Shown in pieces: positions 58,890 through 64,000 of a DNA stretch of 64,000 nucleotides. Both the position numbers and the translations under genes were made by a program. Below the pieces are notes generated by a model. It searched no databases. It worked only from the letters and a program-made list of their open reading frames with translations, and had not been told where the DNA came from. Numbering within the stretch: the first letter of the stretch is position 1; every line of letters begins with the position of its first letter. Source of the DNA: Drosophila miranda (lineage: Eukaryota; Arthropoda; Insecta; Diptera; Drosophilidae); assembly GCF_003369915.1 (NCBI RefSeq), contig NC_046675.1:16802001-16866000 (forward strand), given 5' to 3'.

Positions 58890-61553
58890 GCGAGCACGAG
58901 AGAGATCGCCAGAAAGAGTCAGCAAGAAAACAGACACACCCACCGTACTGATAGAGGCGCGCTCGGCTCATCTTATCCCCATCACATGCTAATTAGTCGG
59001 CGTCATTTGTTTTGCTCTGTTCACATTGCTCTCTAACCCAATTACAAGGGGCATGATGATTATGATAATAAATTTGCCACACAGTCGAAGAAGTGGGGTC
59101 ATATGTTTTCTTGTTTCTGCGATAAGCAATACCTTACGAATAGACATAACTGATCAGCTTGCGACTTATTCACACATAACATCCCTATAATTATCAGACT
59201 ACAGAGTATGCAATGCTTCGGTTGCCGGTGTTATCTTTTTTCTCTTCGTATTGCTTAGTGCTATTTGTCGTTTTCCCGATGCCAAGTTCAGCTATCGCCT
59301 TGTGCCTTGTGCTCGGCTTTGAGAGGATTGTTCCCATAAATTTGAGCAGTTTCCCCGTGGGGCCGTTCGTTTAATATTCAATGTTTCCTCTTACACGCCC
59401 ACATTTTTCTTGTCTCTATTGTTTACCATATTGCAGCGCAGTCGGCGATAGACAATTTCTTTTATTGACGGCATGCCCTTAATTCGCTCAAGTCCATTGC
59501 CCATTCGGTAATTAAAATGATATTGTTGTGGGGATACCAGCGGATACATCAAGGTGTGTTTTGCATTCATTCCCATGTATATGTGTATGTATGTATGCAG
59601 TATCTATGTATGTGTGGAGGGTGGGGTTTTCTGAGGAGCCTAAATGTATACTTTGAATTTGCCCTTCCGATACCAAATTATAATCTAAATGGATACAAAA
59701 TATTTGGAATTGAAACAAAATTTTCAACAGGTTTTACTGATTCTTCGAGGTGAGCAACATACATAGTTTCAGTCATGCTTTCCATTATTAATCATATTAT
59801 TTATTCATTTTATTATTCACAAAAACAAGAGTACTGGTTAATCTGCATACAGTGCAAAGTTTTTCTCTACGCTCGTAATCAAAAGGAGTGATTCATTTTC
59901 TCTCATAAGAAAGTCTTTTGTACTTAATGAAATATCTGGAAAACATTGCTCAAGTTTCCTTGAAATACAAGAAACACATTTACTAAACTGAATCACAAGA
60001 GGTTTGGATGAAATGATTCATAAAATCACTTCAAAGAGTTTCGGTAATATTTTCAAAATTCCTTGGCAGTTTCATAGTTTTGTATTTATCATTTATGGCG
60101 GATGCAGTGGCCATGGAATGCCAAAAAATATTGATATGTAAATATTATTATTTGTGCACTGCAGATTGCCCGACAAGCAAAAGATAAGCTCGTGTAAATA
60201 TACAAAGGCTGATGGGCACGCGACTGAAACTACTGTATGTACATAATCGTAATATTATATTGCTGCTCTGGTTATTTTTATTGTTTTACTGTCCCGACGT
60301 GATAATATATAAGCGATATGGGACAGTAGCCGAAATAAGGCCATATTTCGGCCCATTATCTGGTGGGCTGGAGTGCATGTGAATCATTTAGTCGATTCGA
60401 GTGTGGGCTAAGCAATTGGCAATCGTTTGCCTAAAATCTCAAATTGAAGAGTCCAGTGTCACGCTCAAAGTTAAACACTTAATTGGCCATTATCGAAAAC
60501 AGTTAGTGACTGCGTGACCCGCACGGCGATCACCTGCCAGGCTGCTGTTAGCCTTGATAGCGCCCCATTTTGATAAGAATCTTTTGGCCCCGTGCTCAAT
60601 CGACTCTATAGATGCCCAATTCCCAATCAAGTTATTTGGTAATTCCTAAAGAGGTGTTAGACGAAGTCCTGGCCGAGTTTTGAGTGGGAAGTAATCTACC
60701 CCCAGAATTGCAACACTTCCTAAGTACATAACTCTTGATGCTGTGATACCCTCTGCTAGACCTAATCGTTGGTTTATGGCCTCTGATAGCACAAACACTC
60801 GGCTTGGCAACCTTCTCAACCTATTCAAAACGGTTTAAATTATTAAGAGAGCTGTTCAAGTGTAGAAATAGCTTGTATAAATCTTTATGTTTTGTGTACA
60901 TTTCTACGCAGCCCAAAATACTGATTAGATATTTTTCAATTAGAGGCTAATAAATTACATAGTTCGCATATTGAAAGATAGGTCTAAGCAAGCCATAATT
61001 ATTTGTTTTAACTAATCTAGTCCGCAAAAGTATGGAACATATGAGTTCTAATGTACTCAAGCGCCAATGGGGATCGCATTTTATAATTGATTTTATACAC
61101 ATAATTAGTACGTATCACGTGATGTGGATTGTCCAAATGGAAGCATTAGGAATTCTAATATAGAACCAAAAATGCTGAAATTATTGCTTCAGGAAATAGT
61201 TTTCTTGACTTGTATTGGCTTGACTTATAATCAATGGTGCTCCACAATCTTTTCTGAATTACCGGTTTTTAGTGTTGATTTAAAATTCCGTTTAAAAATC
61301 ATCGTGATTTTTCTCATAATTTGGTGTACGTAAAATTCGTATATTACAATACATATGCCACCTGCTCTTACCTTTTTAATGTCTTCGCTGGCAACCATGT
61401 TCCAGTTTGAATAAAAAACAACAACGCGATAAAATCAAATTCTTAGGCCGTATTTACGGCTATATTATTTCGGGATTTGTATATAACTCGGTAGTGCTCG
61501 TACAACTATTGTGATCGGCTCCAGTTCTGTAGAAGCGCTTTTACTACTGGAAC

Positions 61554-61769
61554 GTGCGAATGCGCGTTGAGCGTCCGAGCAAAACTGAATTTCTCAAAGG
61601 AAACGCGCTTAACATCGAAACGAAATCGATGGCCACAGCGACGCCAGCAGCAACGGCGACTGTGACGGCAGCAGTGACAGTGGCAGCAGCGCAGCCGTAT
61701 ACGGTATACGATATAATTTCGAATCTGCCTTGTTGGTGTTGGAATGGATTCGAGCGGGCGAATCTATGA
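61554..61769 (+). other. Possible 5' exon of a + strand gene continuing beyond this region
   Basis: A less A/T-rich patch. A possible initiator lies near 61520, and the better ATG at 61629 has a good context (aaatcgATGG). The 46-residue peptide is Ala/Thr-rich, then YDIISNLPCWCWNGFERANL. No clear splice donor was seen; gtatac at 61698 is weak. It may be a uORF or 5' UTR. Confidence 0.25.
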
Positions 61770-61853
61770 CGTCCCTGCTGATTGGAGAACCAATCGCATT
61801 CAATTTTGGATGAGGAAATGGTGCCAAATGGAAATCAATAAGGGTCAGACTGC

Positions 61854-62602
61854 TCATTTTTCGGTTTTGATCTGGTGCAAGCTAAAATTACTCTTGCTTA
61901 CACCACGTCTGTAGCTCGTTCTGGATCTGTCCATTTGGATATCCTGATAGGACTTGAATTTCTCAACTATTCGCTGCAACCCTTGCTCCAACGATGGTGA
62001 TCTGACCTTGTCGAGTACCTTGAGAATGTAGTCCATTAAGGCTTGGCCCAGCATCTGGTGGGACAGAGACATACAGAGGTCAGACAGATTTGAGAGATCA
62101 AACTGAACCTGACACCCACCGCAATGTAATCCCCACCCACTCTGCAGCGGCTGTGCGTTTGGTTATTGTCATTTATCATCACCTGGAACATGATCGGATC
62201 CGACTCATTGATTAGAGCGCCCACAAAGCGGATAAATGTCAGGGCATGACCGTGCAAGAGGGCAATGTTGATATCTTCACCCTGTTTGAATTTAGAGATG
62301 GACCAATACCACTCGTTCAGAAAGCTGCAGAATTTAGAATACTCCCATAATATTACATTTTTATGCATTTTTTCTTACGTATAGAATACATCCTGGCCAA
62401 ATCGTCGCTCTCGAGATCTGATTAAGTTCCATGCCTGCCTTAGAGCTACCCTTTCGCAGAGGGTAAATCCGAGCTCATCCTTAATAGGCCCCGCCTTTAT
62501 TGTCAACAATTGCTTCGGATAGATTTCTTTGGCAATATTGTAACGAATTGAAGATGTAGATGAAGAACGTATTTTGCTGGGTTTCTCGTCGATATCGGCC
62601 AT
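61854..62602 (-). CDS. Globin of the Drosophila glob2/glob3 type (downstream copy)
   Basis: Exons 62602-62379, 62324-62120 and 62054-61854; 209 residues. A divergent haem protein; fly glob2 and glob3 are testis-expressed (known). A Ser/Lys-rich N-terminal extension (about 45 residues) precedes the globin fold: helix A (ALRQAWNLI), a candidate CD1 Phe in SKFKQGE, a distal-type His in ALLHGHAL, and a proximal His in QTHSRCRVGGDYI. Then come helices G and H (LGQALMDYILKVL). Intron positions match the neighbouring globin exactly in phase. A gtaagc at about 61900 could be a donor to an unseen further exon, so the last 15 residues are uncertain. Which of glob2/glob3 it is, I cannot say. Confidence 0.87.
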
Positions 62603-62848
62603 CGATTAATTTTGATTAATACTCATAAATAAGAAAAACTAAACCCAGAACAGGACTCGGAATAAAGTGTAAGGAACGGAAAAAATTAAGCTTCAGAAAA
62701 ATGTATTTACATTGTGATTTATTCCATGTGGATTTTCCACAGCATGCTAAAACATTCTCAGAAAATATTCATTCATAAAGTTGCTAAAAATGTATTACTA
62801 AATTAAAGAACTAAATTTTCCGTTTTATGGTTTTGTTTTGTCTCTGAA
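62603..62848. other. Spacer between the two globins
   Basis: 246 bp holding the upstream copy's polyadenylation signal (AATAAA on the minus strand, 62718-62723) and the downstream copy's promoter. Short spacers are usual for testis genes. Confidence 0.6.
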
Positions 62849-63632
62849 TTATTCCATTATTACAGACTTCTTAGCTGAGTTAACACTGGATGCCCTTTCG
62901 CTTTTAGGTTCGCCACTGGGATTGGTGTTTCGGTAGAACCCAGACATGGCTTTTTTCCGGGCTTCTTCGGCCTCAGCATATCCACCGACAATTGTCACCA
63001 GTTTTTCAAAGGCAGTCGTCAGAGTGCAGGAGTTGTGTTTTTCTATGACCGGAGAGGACAGCAAGTAATCCTTCAAAGCATTTGCCAACATCTATGCAAC
63101 GATAAATATGTTTCAAAATGTACTTAGTGCACTTTCCATACGGTTCTTACCTTCATGTCATCGAGGTCGATGCCGGTTTTCAGATGAAACGGCAGATTTT
63201 CATCCAGGCTCGAGCGAAACTGCAGATTCATATCCAAGGTTTGCACCAATTTCGAGAGAAGTCTCATCATCGCGGTGGCATGACCGTGAAGCTTACTCAG
63301 GTTGATTTTTCCCTGTTGTCGAAAGGTGTTGATCAGCAGCTCATGTTCCGTAAGAAAGCTGTTTCATAAATTATGGGTAATTGTTAAGAAAATGCGACAT
63401 GATTGTAAAAGCATATTGAAGCTTACTCATAAAATGTGTTCTGCCCATAGCGACGTTGAAAGGGCTCAATAAAACGCCAAGCATTGCGCAGTGCAGCCTT
63501 CTCCAAAATACTAAAGCCATTATCATCAAGCTTCTCGCTGATATCCTGCTCCGGCAGTGGCTTTGGGTACACGGGCAAAACGATAGTTGGCCTTTGTTCT
63601 TCTGATAATTCAACATTAATTTGACTTCCCAT
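62849..63632 (-). CDS. Globin of the Drosophila glob2/glob3 type (upstream copy)
   Basis: Exons 63632-63427, 63358-63151 and 63091-62849; 218 residues. The N-terminal extension (about 40 residues) is Glu/Pro-rich. The globin fold follows: ALRNAWRFIEPF (helix A), NTFRQQGK (candidate CD1 Phe), KLHGHATAMM (distal-type His), ENLPFHLKTGID (proximal His) and ANALKDYLLS (G helix). A C-terminal tail rich in Ser/Lys/Glu ends SVIME. Both splice junctions share phase with the downstream copy, supporting tandem duplication. Haem-binding residues are retained, so it is probably functional in testis (inference from fly relatives). Confidence 0.9.
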
Positions 63633-64000
63633 TTTTAAGTGACTGTGTCTTGCTATTTCCTACATATTCGTAATGTAATTTTATTTTAAATCCATAGCCT
63701 ACTCTAGACAATAAATTTGAAATAAAAATATAAACACTTTTATAGAACCATCGGGTTCTATAAACTCCCAGGTAGTTCGGGATGCAGTGCCACATAACTG
63801 GATCGCATATCTCCACCTTAAATAGTGGGGCTCAGTGGAAATGAGTGGACGTTCAACGTTCAAAAACATTAAAAACACACAGATCTGGTGGTCTGTTAAG
63901 CCAACACTGAAGAGTGCATTTTATTGTACATACTGTATTGTATTGATATATATGTTTATTTTTATTGTAGTTTTGTGTAAACAGTGCATACGGTAATGCA
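63633..64000. other. Upstream of the globin pair
   Basis: A/T-rich; should contain the upstream globin's 5' UTR and promoter. Nothing else is recognised. Confidence 0.5.

Larger units (their letters stand above)
57733..61853. other. Spacer between the second transporter and the globins (4.1 kb)
   Basis: Transporter promoter and 5' UTR lie at its left end, and the 3' end of the first globin at its right. There is a TATA-box-like sequence with a 74-codon ORF at 58616-58889, and a G/C-richer island with a short ORF at 61554-61769. The rest is A/T-rich with nothing recognised. Confidence 0.45.

Overview
The window is insect nuclear DNA, almost certainly from a Drosophila. Multi-exon genes have short GT-AG introns, long introns are rich in microsatellites, and DRE/BEAF-type promoter motifs are present. 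The gene set (dispatched, ECSIT, a GTPBP1/2-type GTPase, Tret1-like sugar transporters, paired divergent globins) matches a Drosophila Muller element E (3R-type) block. The dispersed relics resemble DINE-1/Helentron elements common in the obscura group, so a D. pseudoobscura-like species is my best guess (inference).

Layout. (1) 1-27.1 kb, + strand: the 3' 15 coding exons of a sidestep-family cell-surface receptor (five Ig domains, one FN3, one TM, about 330-residue tail, PDZ-type C-terminus ESCV). Its FN3 domain is split by roughly 600 residues of low-complexity sequence inside one 2.2-kb exon. (2) 27.1-33.4 kb: a CGATA-rich candidate boundary, the GTPBP1/2-type GTPase (+), then ECSIT (-) tail-to-tail with it. 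(3) 33.4-39.1 kb: dispatched (+, seven coding exons, 1221 residues predicted), with an uncharacterised antisense gene nested in its third coding intron. (4) 39.2-44.3 kb: three tandem two-exon SDR dehydrogenases (-) with homogenised 5' halves. (5) 44.6-47.6 kb: a decayed Helitron plus DINE-1-like fragments. (6) 47.9-57.8 kb: two MFS sugar transporters (-), one with a recent 289-bp tandem duplication in an intron. (7) 61.8-63.7 kb: two divergent globins of the testis glob2/glob3 type (-). No tRNA, rRNA or CRISPR array was recognised.

The genes do not form a pathway. This is ordinary euchromatin with unrelated neighbours. The likely functional links are local: disp and ECSIT share a divergent promoter region, the SDRs and the transporters are tandem families, and the two globins are a tandem pair. 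Exon boundaries were worked out by hand from GT/AG sites and reading-frame phase, and they close in frame for every spliced gene listed. Orthology statements rest on recalled family knowledge, not on a search.
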